A stretch of 64,000 nucleotides of DNA from Pelecanus crispus (GCF_030463565.1 NC_134646.1:19635296-19699295), one strand, 5' to 3'. Shown: positions 37,713 to 49,500, counted from the first letter of the stretch. The notes: generated by a model not told the origin, from the letters alone. Made by a program: numbers and translations.

Positions 37713-40700
37713 CTTTGATTCCCAGGGTGCGTAGTCCTGTAAATCTGAGTGACCCAGAGGAAGACTGGCACCGCTGAAGGTGCTGAAGGGACGGTGAGAA
37801 ATATCAGGCGCCGACTGCAGGAAGCAGAAGCTCAGCCAGGCTGAGTGAAGCATCTCATGAGAAACCTCTGCCCAAGCCAGCATATGTCCGCAGATGAATG
37901 TAAAACCACTTCTCTTCCTACTTTCCTTTGAGTCTGATGCACTGTGGCTGTGAGCTGCTGCAAAGCAGGTAACGCCCTTGGCCCCAGCTGTGAGCTCCCT
38001 GCTGTGTGCTGGACTTCGTGTTTGGGTGTCTGTGGCATGAGGGGTTCAGGCAGCTTGCCCAGGTCGAAATGCACCCCCCAGCCATAACCCCAGTGCCATT
38101 TTTCTGTCTGATTAGCCAGCCGAGTGGACCCGCTCCACTGTGTGCATTGTCCGTGGCATGGGAGGGATGAGGGACGCACAGGTGTGCGTTGTAGTTGCAG
38201 GGGTTTTCCTTTGGCCTTGAGTCAGTCCAGGTTGTGGGAAGGAGGCAAGGTTTGGAGGAGAGGTGCTGAAAATGTCTGAAACCAGCTGAAACATCTGGAA
38301 AAAAACCCCAATGTTTCAGACGCAGAAGCCTTTCTCCATGTCTGAAACAAAACCCTGTTGAAACCCTGAGGTTGTTACTCTGCCTCCTGAAAGGGCTGGT
38401 GAGACCAGAGCTTTGGAGGGAGGCCCCCCAGGCACCCTCCTCCACCAGGCAGCCCCCCCTGACCTGCACACCAGTGGGCTTACAGCGAACCCTCTGTAAA
38501 TAAACCCACTTCTTGCCACTCGAGATGCCAGGGTTTGTGTAACTAGCAGCATGAGGCAGTGTACTGGGGGAAGTGGCTTTGCTCATCTGTGGTAGTGTTT
38601 CAAGTTGCATGATGGAGTTGTTTCAAACGGTACGGAGAACAGGTGGGAATGTTTGCATGTGGATGGCATTGGCATAAAATGGAATAAACTAGTTTCTGGT
38701 TGCCACTTCTCTGTAGAATACAATGGTAGACCACGTAATTTATACTTTGTTCTTTGCAGAGAAAGCAAAAATGTGTTCAGGGAGTTTTTTTAAATCTGTA
38801 CTCCTGAGTTTTTATCGAAATTGCATTTACTGTGCATGTTAATTTCAGCTGAATTTTTCCATTGTCTGCTTGGAAATAATCTTTTATTCTTACCGCATGG
38901 AAAAAGGCATTACAGATTTGGTTTTGTTAGTGCATTTCCTTTCTTCCTAGCTATTGAGACATTTTGCTCTTTGTTGTCTTGCTGTGGCCTAAGAGAGGCG
39001 TGCTGTGTAGGCAGCTGCCCGTCTTCCCGCAGTGCCACTTCACAGACGCGGGGAAGCCGCACATGAAGGGGACCGCAGCCGCCTGCCATCAGCAGAGCCC
39101 CGGTCAGGCCCCATGGTGAGCTTCGGCCAGAAACCACGGTGGCTGCATCAGGAGGCAATGGGCACTCCTGGCCGGCGCCGGGCAAGGGTGATGCTCTTGC
39201 TGCAAGTTTCAGGAGTTTGTGTTTTGATTTCACTGGTGAGATTGTTGCAGGGTTTTTTGCCTGACTGAAATGCCAAATGAAGGGAATGAGCTGAGGTAGG
39301 TGTTTATGGTGGTGTTTTCTCAGAGCGGCAAAGGGCAGTTACACTTTGATGCACCAGGGTTGCAGGTAGAAGTGGGCTGCGTTTCTGCAGAAGAAAAGCA
39401 CTTGCAGGGCCTGGTTGCTGAGACAGTCAGTGTCACCCCAGCTCTGAATAGAGGACAGTGTTAAAATCCTTAAAATGATGCTGATGAGCTTGTTTTTTAA
39501 TGTGTTATCTCCCATATCGACCATGCATTTCAGTTTCCCATTCCCTTCTCTCCCCAGCAGACTCCTAGGCTAGCTGGCATTTTGCATGAACCTAGTCTAG
39601 CCAGCTGGTGGGATGTCAGGTATCTCCTCTTCTAGGAAGCATCTGCTGAACTACAACTTTTTGCAAACCTGAATTTCCGCAGCCTCTTGCAATGTTTTTG
39701 AAAAAAACCATGACCCATCTATGATCCAGTCAGGGGTCAGCCAGGCAGCTTTGTCATAAAGCAGGGACTTTGAAGCTGCTGGAAGCCAAGGGGAGCATTT
39801 AAGGGTATGTCGCAGTTATCTCAGCAGCCTTGGTAAAAGGCTCTGCTTAATGAACCATAAATCCCAGCCTGTTGGCAAAGCTGGTAATTTGCAGCTTAAC
39901 CTGAACTTCTCCTCCCTGCGGTTCTCGTCAGTGGTGAGAGATAAGGGGAATGTGCCATCAGCACAATACCCCATCGTGTGGGGTACTTTAAACTTGCATT
40001 GCTCTGGGCAAGCAGCTGCTCAGACCCACTCTGTGCTCTCTGCACGCTCTGTGCATCGCACTGGGAAACAGGAACTGCTGTCCCGGTGTCACAGCTTCTC
40101 TGTGAAATGTGGAAGTGCATCCAGAACTGTCAGTGACTTGCTTTTTCTTTGGGGAAAAATGTTGGAAAAATGTCTATCCCAAAGAATGCACACCATTCAG
40201 AGCTGTTCTCCCCCAAACAACAACCACATGTACACAGTTACAGGAGTAAGACAATAGACATGCAACCATTTTTTGGAAAGTTGAATAGCAGTCTGTGGTT
40301 TAATTCTGGGAAAAGGAAAGAAAAAATTATGTGCTTTGCATGTGTTAAGCCTGTAGCAATTCTGGTACAGCTGTTGGCCTTCCTCTCCAGTTACCTCCCA
40401 CCATTGCTGCCTACCAATAACAGCCTCCAAGAGAGAGAAAGTATAGTTTCATTTCCCCAGAGTCTCTCTGCACAGGGCTCCGGACGGCAAGGAAGCCTGA
40501 ACTAACAGAGGCTGCTCAGCAGAAGGTTGGTTCTCTTAAAGCATGGAAATAGTAAAAACTTGTTAGCCTGGGAAGAGTGGGATGATAGTGCAAAATGAGA
40601 TTCCCCGCCTCGCTCAGCACATAATTTAAAGGAAAATATATGGCAAATCCTACTTGGGGAAGGGGGGAGGCTTCTAAAAAGCTATGCACAAAAGCTGGAT

Positions 40701-42246
40701 TATGGTGGGGTTATTTCTTCTTTGCTGCTTTCTCCTGCTACCAGAATTGTATAACTGTGTTAAAGCAATCTGGCTGGTACATTGCTCTCCGTTTAAATTG
40801 AGCTCTGTCTTGTCTGCATGGATGCTGAAGACCAAATTCCTCTTAGCAAGGCTGCTTAGCTCTATGTGTTTTCTGGTAAACTCTGAGGGTGTGCTGGATG
40901 TAGCTGCTGTCCTGCCAGAAGCTTGGATGTCAGTTGCTTTTATATGTTGCTGCCTGGTCTCCCTGTGTATTTGCTGTCCTTTTCAATGAGGTGTGCTATT
41001 GGTGACAAGAGCATCTTAATATTGCAATCTCTTCATTACTGTTTGCAGCTAAGAGAGAAGAAAGTGTGTGAATAATACTCATCTACAGAATACTGTGCAT
41101 TTGTAAATGTGTAGAAAGTAGAGAGATTTACCATGTGTCGGTAGTATAGCTGTGGGTCAGCAGAGGGAAGCGCTCGGAGGCAATGCACGCTCAGTTTCCC
41201 TCTGGACGCATGCCTGATACTGCCTCTGGCTGCGTTCATGCCAGGCTTGCAGGCTGGTGTGTGCTGGCAGGTGAAGGCAGGAGTGGCTTTTCTGGAGGAG
41301 CGTGCATTGCCCCAAAGCATGGAGAGCATCGCCACTTCGTTTCAGTTTCTGTTCTGGATTCTGGGCTCAGGAGCTGCGCAGGAAGGAGCGTGACCACCCA
41401 GCAGCTATTGCCAAGCTGTTATTTATAAGAAGAAAAAAAGGAACCCAAAGTGATAGCAAAAAGTCTCAACAAATGTGAGCAGGCAGTTTATCTTATGTTT
41501 TTTCTTTCCCCTTTCTTCTATTTGTGCGTAACTAGAAGAACTTGGCCTCAGGGCAAAACTTGCGTTTAATTGTTTTGTGTTGTCTTTCACTGGCTGGGAG
41601 AATAGGAGCACAGATATTTGTGGGGATTTTTTTAGACCTGAGATTTTAGACCTCATGATTTACTTGCTTGCTTAACCGCAGGAAGGCAAGGACTGGGGTT
41701 CAGACTTGGGCCATAGCGTTGAGTTTCTGCCTTTCTGGCTCTCTACAAGAAACCGGAGATACCAGTTTTCTACGGTGTCTCTCTCTTGCGTGGAGCCCGG
41801 CTTCCCTACAAAGAAAGGCAAGACCGCAGCTGCTTCCCACATGTTTTGTACCCATGTCAAAGCAATCTTTGTGTGAAATATACCAAGTTCAACAACCAAA
41901 ATGCCCAAGTCACTGGTTTTAGCCTAGGTTCACTGCCCAGCCCTGCTTGGCACAGGGGAAATTGGTGAACTGCATCTAAGCACTAGTGAAGCCTTTGTGG
42001 GGTGGAGTGGGGAACGTCAATGGCCTTATGCTATTTTGAAGGCTGGTTAAAATGGCAGAAAATGCAAAAACCTTCAAAAGACACAAATGCAGGCACGATA
42101 TGGTTACCCTTCATCACTTCCAGCGGCAGGAAGGGAGCTGGGCGAAAGGCTGCGTGCTGCAGAGTGATGGCAACCAGCTTGGCTGGGGGATCAGACCGAC
42201 TGCAGTTTTTTCACTAACTGTCCTGTTCCCCTCCCGTCTCTTTCAG
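37713..42246. other. CR1 to PLAC8 region
   Basis: About 4.5 kb without a recognised coding gene. The first, non-coding PLAC8 exon or exons should lie here or further upstream, but I cannot place them. A modestly CpG-containing patch at about 39000-39180 is the only region that looks promoter-like. Other open frames are short and unconvincing. Confidence 0.4.
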
Positions 42247-42260
42247 AAGAGCAACTAGGA

Positions 42261-44177
42261 ATGGCCACCCCGTCCGTCGTGACAGTCCAGCCACAGTATG
42301 CCATGGCCACGCCCGGTGTCTCGAGGAACATGTGGCAGACAGGGCTGATGGACTGCTGCACCGACTGCGGTGTCTGTGAGTGCCTCACGCGGGTCCCATC
42401 TCTCAGCCGTCGGCAGTGACGTGCTGCAGTCGGTCCCATGCCCTCTCGGGACACTTTTCTCGCCCCTGCTGCTTGGGTCGGTGGTGTGGTAGCTGCAGTT
42501 CCTCCCCCGATGCGGGGCAGGCAGGCAGAGCCTCACCTGCTGCTCCGTTTCTCCCCCTGCCAGTCTGCTGCGGGTTTTTCTGCTTTCCCTGCCTCGCCTG
42601 CCAAGTGGCCGGAGACATGAATGAGTGCTGCCTGTGTGGGACCAGCGTGGCCATGAGGACCCTCTACCGCACCAGATACAACATCCCGGTCAGTGGTTAA
42701 CCCACCCCCTCACCGTGCTGTGAGGTGAAAGATGAGGTGCCCCCAAGGCCCCTCTCTCTGCACGAGGGATGAGCATGGGGCAGCAGCGCTCTCCGCTCGC
42801 CCTTTTTTTCGCTTTTGTATCCTGCATGATGCCAGGAGCACAGGACAGGGGTTGGGACACCCTCGGCCGTGCTGATCCCTGGGCTGGTGTCCAACAATGC
42901 ATGTTAATCGGACACAGCTCCTTCCCAGCACCCTTCACCGGGGGCACGTGTCCTGCCTTCAGCTGCCACCAACCCCAGTGGCTCTCAGAGCCTTGGCTGC
43001 TGCTTCCCCACACCATCCCCGGTCTTTGAAAGATGGGAAAGGTTTGAGATAATTATGGGCAGACTAAAGAATAAATTAAGTCAGTTGCACAGATAAACAC
43101 CCATAATCAGATGCAGGAGAAAGGTGAACATTGGCATACAGTACATATGTAAAATGGTTTCTTCCCACTGGGGGGTAGTGCCATCCCCAGTGCAAACCGT
43201 TGTAGCCCAAGTCCAGTTTGCCCAAATTGTCTCTTTCTGTGTGCACTTTTCTGCCAAATCTCAACCTTGGAAGCTGAAAGGTAAGTACCTACCTGCACCC
43301 TGCAGAAAGGGTGTCATGGTTTAGCCCCTGTCAGCAACCAAGCACCACACAGCCGCTCGCTCACCCTCTCCCCCTGGTGGGATGGGGGAGCGAATTGGAA
43401 GGGCAAAAGTAAGAAACCTGGTGGGTTGAGATAAGAACATTTTAATAATTGAAATAATAATAGTAATAAAAATTGTGATTAAAAAGGCGAATGAGAGAGA
43501 GAAACAAAACCCAGGGGAAAAAAACAAGTGATGCAACTGCTCACCACCTGCTGACCAATGCCCAGCCAGTCCCCGAACAGCAATCGCTGCCCCCCCGACC
43601 CACTCCCCCCAGTTTCTATACTGAGCGTGACATCACATGGTATGGAATAGCCCTTTGGCCAGTTTGGGGCAGCTGTCCTGGCTGTGCCCCCTCCCAGCTT
43701 CTTGTGCACCTGGCAGAGCATGGGAAGCTGAAAAGGTCCTTGATGAGCGTAAGCGGTACTTAGCAACAACTAAAACATCAGTGTGTTATCAGCATTATTC
43801 TCATACTAAATCCAAACCACAGCCCTATGCCAGCTACTAGGAAGAAAATTAACTCTGTCCCAGCCAGAACAAAGGGCTCCCTCCTTCCCTTCCAGTGTCT
43901 GGGTTTCACCAGCCCCCAGGGCACCCACCAGTACCAAAACCACTGGTTTTGAGTGTCTGTTACTTAGGCTGCTGCAGCCAGCCAGGAAACAAAGGGCACA
44001 CTATGTGGAATGTGATTAACCTTTTCTTGGCCAAAACACGGCTCTGTCCCTAAACAATGTCTTCCTAACAGGGGTCCATTTGCTCTGACTTCTGTGTCAC
44101 CCTGTGCTGCCCTGTGTGCTCTGTTTGCCAAATCAAGAGAGACATCAACCGGCGGAGGAACCTGGGCATATTCTGGT
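42261..44177 (+). CDS. PLAC8: PLAC8, cysteine-rich PLAC8-family protein, complete (114 aa)
   Basis: Small cysteine-rich protein of the PLAC8 (onzin) family, expressed mainly in immune and epithelial cells in mammals; biochemical function uncertain. Coding exons are 42261-42375, 42564-42688 and 44072-44175. The first exon begins at 42247 after CTTTCAG, so 14 bp of 5' UTR precede the ATG and at least one non-coding exon lies upstream. The sequence runs NMWQTGLMDCCTDCGV, then FCFPCLACQVAGDMNECCLC and GTSVAMRTLYRTRYNIPGS, then CCPVCSVCQIKRDINRRRN. This is the full PLAC8 domain, one residue shorter than human (115). The coding sequence ends LGIF followed by TG at the exon end; the A of the TGA stop comes from the next exon at 44384. 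Without splicing the frame reads one Trp and then TAA at 44177-44179. The second intron holds solo LTR B. Assignment to PLAC8 rather than a paralog rests on recalled near-identity to human in the core. Confidence 0.93.
43312..43871 (-). mobile_element. Solo LTR B (ERVL-like), 5-bp TSD AAGGG, in PLAC8 intron 2
   Basis: A 560 bp relative of LTR A in the same minus orientation. It is bounded by TG...CA and flanked by the exact duplication AAGGG at 43307-43311 and 43872-43876. Its AT-rich segment is shorter than in A and C. The CRE position reads TGATGTCA on the minus strand and the TATA position TATAGAA. No internal viral sequence is present. Confidence 0.9.
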
Positions 44178-44383
44178 AAGCTGGGTGTGCTGGCGCTGGT
44201 TTATAAAGCCACCGCTGCACGCAGCCAAGTCCATGGCCATGGACAGGTGACAAGAGTGACCTGTCCTGCAGCAAAATGTTGCTGGGAACCTCAGGCAGGA
44301 TTGGCGGGGGGGCAGGATTGGGGAGACACAGTGTGGCAAGGCATGGCCCCACTCCCTGACCTTCCTCTCCTGTCCTGTTGCAG

Positions 44384-44540
44384 ATGCCACTGTCCTCACT
44401 GCACCCTGCGGAGCCGCTGTGGGCAGGAGTCACCACTGCTCCGGCTGTTGGGAAATGCACCGCGGGATGTTTGCCTTGATTATGGTTGATTCCTCCTTCC
44501 CCGAGTCCTATTATGAATAAACAGCAGAGTTTGTTTTCCT
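44384..44540 (+). other. PLAC8: PLAC8 terminal exon (3' UTR)
   Basis: The acceptor TGTTGCAG ends at 44383. The first base completes the TGA stop begun at 44174-44175, so almost the whole exon is 3' UTR. AATAAA at 44516-44521 closes it. Confidence 0.8.
44516..44521 (+). terminator. PLAC8: PLAC8 polyadenylation signal
   Basis: Canonical AATAAA about 130 bp into the terminal exon, followed within 30 bp by GTTTG and GTGTGCGTGTC, a good GT-rich downstream element. Confidence 0.8.
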
Positions 44541-45349
44541 ACCAGTGTGCGTGTCACTCTTGCACCACCTGAGAGCACCCATCCTTCTCCTGCTCTGTCC
44601 GTCTCAGCAACCCCTGGTCCAGCTAAGATTTCCCTGCTCCCGCTGCAGAGAAAGATTTTCACTATTATTTTGTTATTTGCTCAGCTTTTAGAAAGGATGT
44701 TTAATACATAAGAGGAGTCAGTGTTGCTCATCCAAGTTGTAAAATTTGGAAAAGTAACTTCTGCTCCAGGGCAGATCTGGGGCTTCCTGCAGGCAGGTGA
44801 TGGCTGCAGGCCACCGAGTGCCAAGTTGTCCCTGCTGCAGTGTCCTGGGTGGACACCTGGGGCTGTTGGCCAGCCCCACCTTTCTGAACATAAAGCCACG
44901 GGGAGCTTTGGCTGCCTGGCACTAGCCCACCTCCTGCATTGCAGGGACATGCTCCCCTACTGACCCTGAGCATGAATTCCCGCCCTCCTGCGATTAAAAA
45001 CCTGCTTGGGTCATGGGTTGGCCAGGTCCTCTCTGCCACAGCCAGGCAGAGCACGCTTGCCTGTGCTGGGCTGTTAGCGATGCGCTCTCTGTTGAAAAGG
45101 CGGAGGTTGTATCCTCCCTCTCTCCATCACTCTCAGAGGGATGCTAAAGGATTTTTGATCTCTACACATCTCAGTCAGTGACTTGCACAGGGTGTGGAAG
45201 GTTAAATATTTGGGGTATGTAAATAGTAGTGTCTCGTAGAGGGAAATGGATGCGTGTATGGTAAGGACTCAGAGTTAATTTTACAATAGCTGGGCTACAT
45301 GGCTTGTGACAAGCACTTAGAGAATCTGCCTGCTTCTTATAGAAAGCTG
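44541..45349. other. PLAC8-COQ2 intergenic region
   Basis: About 0.8 kb with no gene or repeat I recognise. Confidence 0.5.
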
Positions 45350-45609
45350 GTTTTAAACTAAAGGAGGGTAGATTTAGAGCGGATATAAGGAAGACATTTT
45401 TTACAATGAGGGTGGTGAAGCACTGGCACAGGTTGCCCAGAGAGGTGGTGGAGGCCCCATCCCTGGCAACATTCAAGGTCATGTTGGCTGGGGCTCTGAG
45501 CCACCTGATCTGTTCAAAGCTGTCCCTGCTCACTGCAGGGGGGGTGGGCTAGGTGACCTCTAAAGGTCCCTTCCAACCCAAACCATTCTATGATTCTATG
45601 ATTCTGTGA
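45350..45609 (+). mobile_element. CR1 LINE 3' fragment
   Basis: About 260 bp, sense orientation. It starts GGTTTTAAACTAAAGGAGGG, closely matching 37462-37481 of the CR1 at 36274, so it belongs to the same subfamily. It ends with the ATTCTATG tail repeats at 45586-45606. Confidence 0.93.
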
Positions 45610-46200
45610 AAGTAAAAATGTGAAAGTCACTTCTCCATCACATTAGTTTTTCAATTCCTTCTGGTAGTCAACATCTTGCTAAATGAAAGTTCAAAATGTT
45701 TTCCCTTGTTTTTTGTCAGTGTGTCAGTCGTTCAAGCTGAAGGAAGTGCAGAATGAGACAGAAGCTATGTTACAGGGCCACTGAATTCTCCAAGAAATCT
45801 TTCAGTAGCAAATCTGGGGTCATTTTATCACTGAAACCATGCCATGCAAGACAAAAGTTTTCATGGCTGTGTCCAAAGCTCCCCTCCCTCCCCAGTTTAT
45901 GCAGTAACTCACGTAAGATGGTGGGAGAACTGAGGGAATGAGGACAGAGATTCAAAGGCCATATATGAAATCAGAAATTTTAATTAACTGAAGTCTGGAA
46001 AGGTTTGGGAGATGAGACATATGCTGATGCATGAACATGTGTCTTGATGATGCTGTTTGATGATATACAGTCACCTATGGGATTTCTACACATAAGCACG
46101 GAAGACTTCGAGGAAATTTACTAGTGAAAACAGCACACATGCTTTTAGTGAGGGGCTGAGGTACCGCAACCGTAGATTACGGAAGTTACTAAATCTGAGC
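45610..46200. other. Sequence upstream of the COQ2 CpG island
   Basis: AT-rich unique sequence, about 600 bp, in which I see no feature. Confidence 0.5.
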
Positions 46201-46370
46201 ATGCTGTTGCTCTCCCACCGGTCCCCCTCGGGTGCTCTCAGTATTCACCGCTCGAAGCCCAGGGCAGGCGAGGCCCCCGCCCGCCTCACATCCCCTACCA
46301 GGAGACCCTGGCTGCCGCCCTCCCTGCCTGCGGCAGGCCTACGGGGAGCGGCTGCTCCAGCGCCGGCGGG

Positions 46371-46516
46371 CGGGCCCAGCCTCCACTCCCGGGAGCGAGG
46401 CGCCCGGCCGGGCCCGCAGCCTCCACTGCCGGGAGCGAGGCGCCGGGGGGGCCCCGCCCGGCCGGGCCCGCAGCCTCCACTCCCGGAAGCGAGGCACCGG
46501 GGAGGCCGCGCCCCGC
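46371..46516 (+). repeat. Three-copy imperfect tandem repeat in the COQ2 promoter
   Basis: Copies begin CGGGCCC(G)CAGCCTCCACT at 46371, 46409 and 46463, with spacings of 38 and 54 bp. Copies 1 and 2 read GGGAGCGAGG where copy 3 reads GGAAGCGAGG, giving a CCGGAAG ETS motif only in copy 3. Confidence 0.8.
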
Positions 46517-46544
46517 CCGCCCGCAGACGGGAAGACGGCGGCGC

Positions 46545-46556
46545 TGCGCATGCGCC
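46545..46556. promoter_or_regulatory. COQ2: NRF-1 type palindrome in the COQ2 promoter
   Basis: TGCGCATGCGCC matches the NRF-1 consensus YGCGCAYGCGCR at 11 of 12 positions, 41 bp before the start codon. NRF-1 is a known activator of nuclear genes for mitochondrial proteins. Binding here is inferred from the motif only. Confidence 0.6.
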
Positions 46557-46577
46557 GCGCCGAGCGCCTGCGCCACG

Positions 46578-46584
46578 CCGGAAG
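46578..46584 (+). promoter_or_regulatory. COQ2: GABP/NRF-2 (ETS) type motif CCGGAAG
   Basis: CCGGAAG lies 12 bp before the COQ2 start codon; a second copy is at 46483-46489. Paired ETS sites near an NRF-1 site are typical of promoters of respiratory-chain genes. Confidence 0.5.
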
Positions 46585-46596
46585 CGCGACGGCAAG

Positions 46597-49500
46597 ATGT
46601 CGGCCCTCCTGGCGCTGCTCTGCCGGGGCGCCTCCGGCCTCCGGGGCGCCTCCGGCCTCCGGGGCGCCTCCGGCCTCCGGGGCGCCTCCGGCCTCCGGGG
46701 CGCCTCCGGCCTCCGGGGCGCCTCCGGCCTCCGGGGCGCCTCCGGCCTCCGGGGCGCCCGCCTGCCTCTCGCCGCCCCGCCGCTCCGCCGCCCCTCCGCG
46801 CCGCCGGCACCCTCCTCGCGGCCGTTGAGCTTTTCGGCGGCCGAGGTGGTGCGCGCCGCGCCGGGCCCGCTGCAGCCCTACCTGCACCTCATGCGGCTGC
46901 ACCAGCCCATAGGTGAGCGGGGCGGCGCCGGAGGCGGGGCGGCGCCGGTGCAGCCTTGGGGGCGCGGCAGCCATGGCGGTGCGGTCACCACGGCGACGCG
47001 TGGGGCGGCGGCCGAGCGCCGCCGGTGCCGGGGAGCGGCGGTGTGGCGGGGGACGGGACGCCTGTGCCGCTGGCCGTAGCACCCCTCCCTCGCCCTTGGT
47101 TTTGCCAGAGAAGCGCGTGTCCGCTCGGCAGTGGCGTTCCTTGGCAGCCAGCTGCCGTCCCGCCCCTGCCCCGCCGCCCCCCGCTCCTCGCTGCCCCCCT
47201 CACCCCACCCGCGGATTTTGTCTTCCCTCAGGGTCGTGGCTGCTGTACCTGCCGTGCACCTGGAGCATCGGCTTGGCGGCCGAGCCGGGCTGCCTCCCGG
47301 ACTGGCGCATGCTGGCCGCCTTCGGCCTCGGAGCGGTGGTCATGCGTGGAGCTGGCTGCACGATCAATGACATGTGGGATCGCAACTATGACAGACAGGT
47401 GGAGAAAGCCCCGTGGGCTTGCAAAGACCTAGGGAAGTGAATTGTTGGTTAATTAACCAAGTACCTGTGCAACATCACCAGTGAGTGATTCCTTGCTGAG
47501 TGCAGGTGTAGGGCTCCAAGTTCATAAATTCCCCCGTGTTTCTATTTGAGATGTGTGTAGTTAATTTGTCTACGTTTCCTCCTAGAATAGTAGAAATCAC
47601 TTTATTTTGTATAACATTTCTCTGTCTGGGACTGTAATAAGTCTTCTGCAGTACTTACCTCTGTGCAAGGTAAAGTATATGTTGCTGTCAGCTGTAGGTA
47701 GTACTTGAACAACTTTATTTTTCAACTTTGTTTTGCATGACAGAACAAAGTAACACTTTCTTGCTACACTTGCTAGTTATGATTGTCCTGGTTTCAGCTG
47801 GGATAGAGGCAGGGTTTCCTTGAGTATTGTTAATTTCTTCATGAGAATGGCTGGCAAGAGTATCATGCCCAACCCTGAGCTAATCCTCTTCTGTTATGTT
47901 GTATTTTTCATCTTTGTTCAGTAGAGGGAAATAAGCAAAAGGCAGTGGCCAGTGTCAGATGTTGAAATGTGCACAGGTGCAGGCTTGGAGGGGAGTATCC
48001 TGGCAACGAGTCACTGTTTGCTTGTCCTGTTTTCTGTTCCTATATTGTTCTTCCAGTTTTGGGTTTCGGCGCTGGCAAGAGACAGGATAGTGAGCCAATC
48101 TGATGTGAAGTTCTTACAGCACTGTTGTATTTGTGCTGTTGGGAAGGCAACGAATCAGTACAAGTTTTGTGGCAGCTTTGGATGGTTTAGGGTTCAGAGG
48201 TTATTGAGAACTACATAAGCTAAAGATATTTGACAGGATGGGGTGTGTGGTTAAGTAAGATGGAATTTTCAATATAATGAATGCATTTACGCATTAATGC
48301 GATGTGGTTAGATGTAAAGTTTTAAAAATTCCCATCACAGTTCTTTCTTACATACCTTAAAAGGATGTCTTCAAAACAAGTGCGATAGAGGCCAGGTCAA
48401 TAGCAGGATTCTGACTTGTGTTGGTGATGGTGGGTTGGGGTTTTAGATTTTATGTTATTGATTATTTGGTAAGTCTTTTATTTTCTTTAAATGAAATATC
48501 CCATGTTTGGTTACGATGTGCAGTGGAATTGGTCACAAATATGTTAAGCGCATGCTTAAACTGCAAAAGCAGTATTTGACATTTAACATAACCTGACTGG
48601 GGGGGACACACGCCAAACTGAAAGATTTTACTTAAATTCACATTCTTAAAGCCTATGCAGAACACTTTATACGTACATAGTATTCTGTAAAAAGTTGGCT
48701 TTTGAACCTCTTTGAAGAGACATTACACCATTTTCATCAGCATGCAAAACTTTTGTCCTTTGTTTTTTGGGGTTTTTTTTTTGGCAGTGGTCACCTTTGG
48801 CAAGTAACTCACCATATGTTTCAGTTTAACTTTTTTCTGATATTTGTTTCTTCCTTCAGTTTGCCTTGTATGATTTCTTGTTCCAGAGTTTCTAAACTCC
48901 ATTGTATCCCGACTAGGATTAAATTAATTGTCTTCACTGTTACTAACAATGGTTATGTGTGCTAGAGGAGCCCTGCATCTTTACGATATTTTACATAGTA
49001 ATCACTTGAAAGCATTTAAGCACAGAACTGCTCTCGAAATTGGGATAGTTAGCTCACAACTTTTTAAGTCTGATTTTTTTTCCCCTTAAGGCAATAAAGT
49101 TCATACACAAGATGTCTACAGTGTTTCTAATCGGCTTCATAGCACACAAGTGGCACTTTATTTCTGCTCTAGTTTTTAAAGCCTGCATGCTTCTACTATA
49201 AGCGCTGCTGCTTAGAAATACAGCTCATGTCCATGATGATACACTAGGTTTGTATCATTGAAGGAACTCCGTCTCATACATTCTGCGACCTGTTTCTGTT
49301 TATTTTTCCATTTATATGCCAATGGTGTGACTTCTAATTTTAAGATTCATTGGAATGTGTTATGTTGGATTTGGTATTAATGTTGTTCTTTCCATTTTTA
49401 GGTTGTGAGGACAGCAAATAGGCCCCTGGCAGCTGGAGATATCTCCATTTTTCAGTCCTTCGTTTTTCTTGGAGGACAGCTTAGCTTGGGGCTTTGTATG

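Larger units (their letters stand above)
46240..47240. promoter_or_regulatory. COQ2: CpG island over the COQ2 promoter and exon 1
   Basis: GC-rich, CpG-dense sequence begins abruptly near 46205 and ends near 47240. It covers the upstream tandem repeat, the NRF-1 and ETS-type motifs, exon 1, intron 1 and the start of exon 2. No TATA box is evident. Confidence 0.8.

Noticed and set aside
46627-46752. CRISPR-like array
   Set aside because: The units are head-to-tail without spacers, in a vertebrate coding exon. It is a minisatellite.
46295-46810. Minus-strand open frames over COQ2 exon 1 with GRRRPG repeats
   Set aside because: Antisense reading of the coding minisatellite and CpG island, with no conserved domain.
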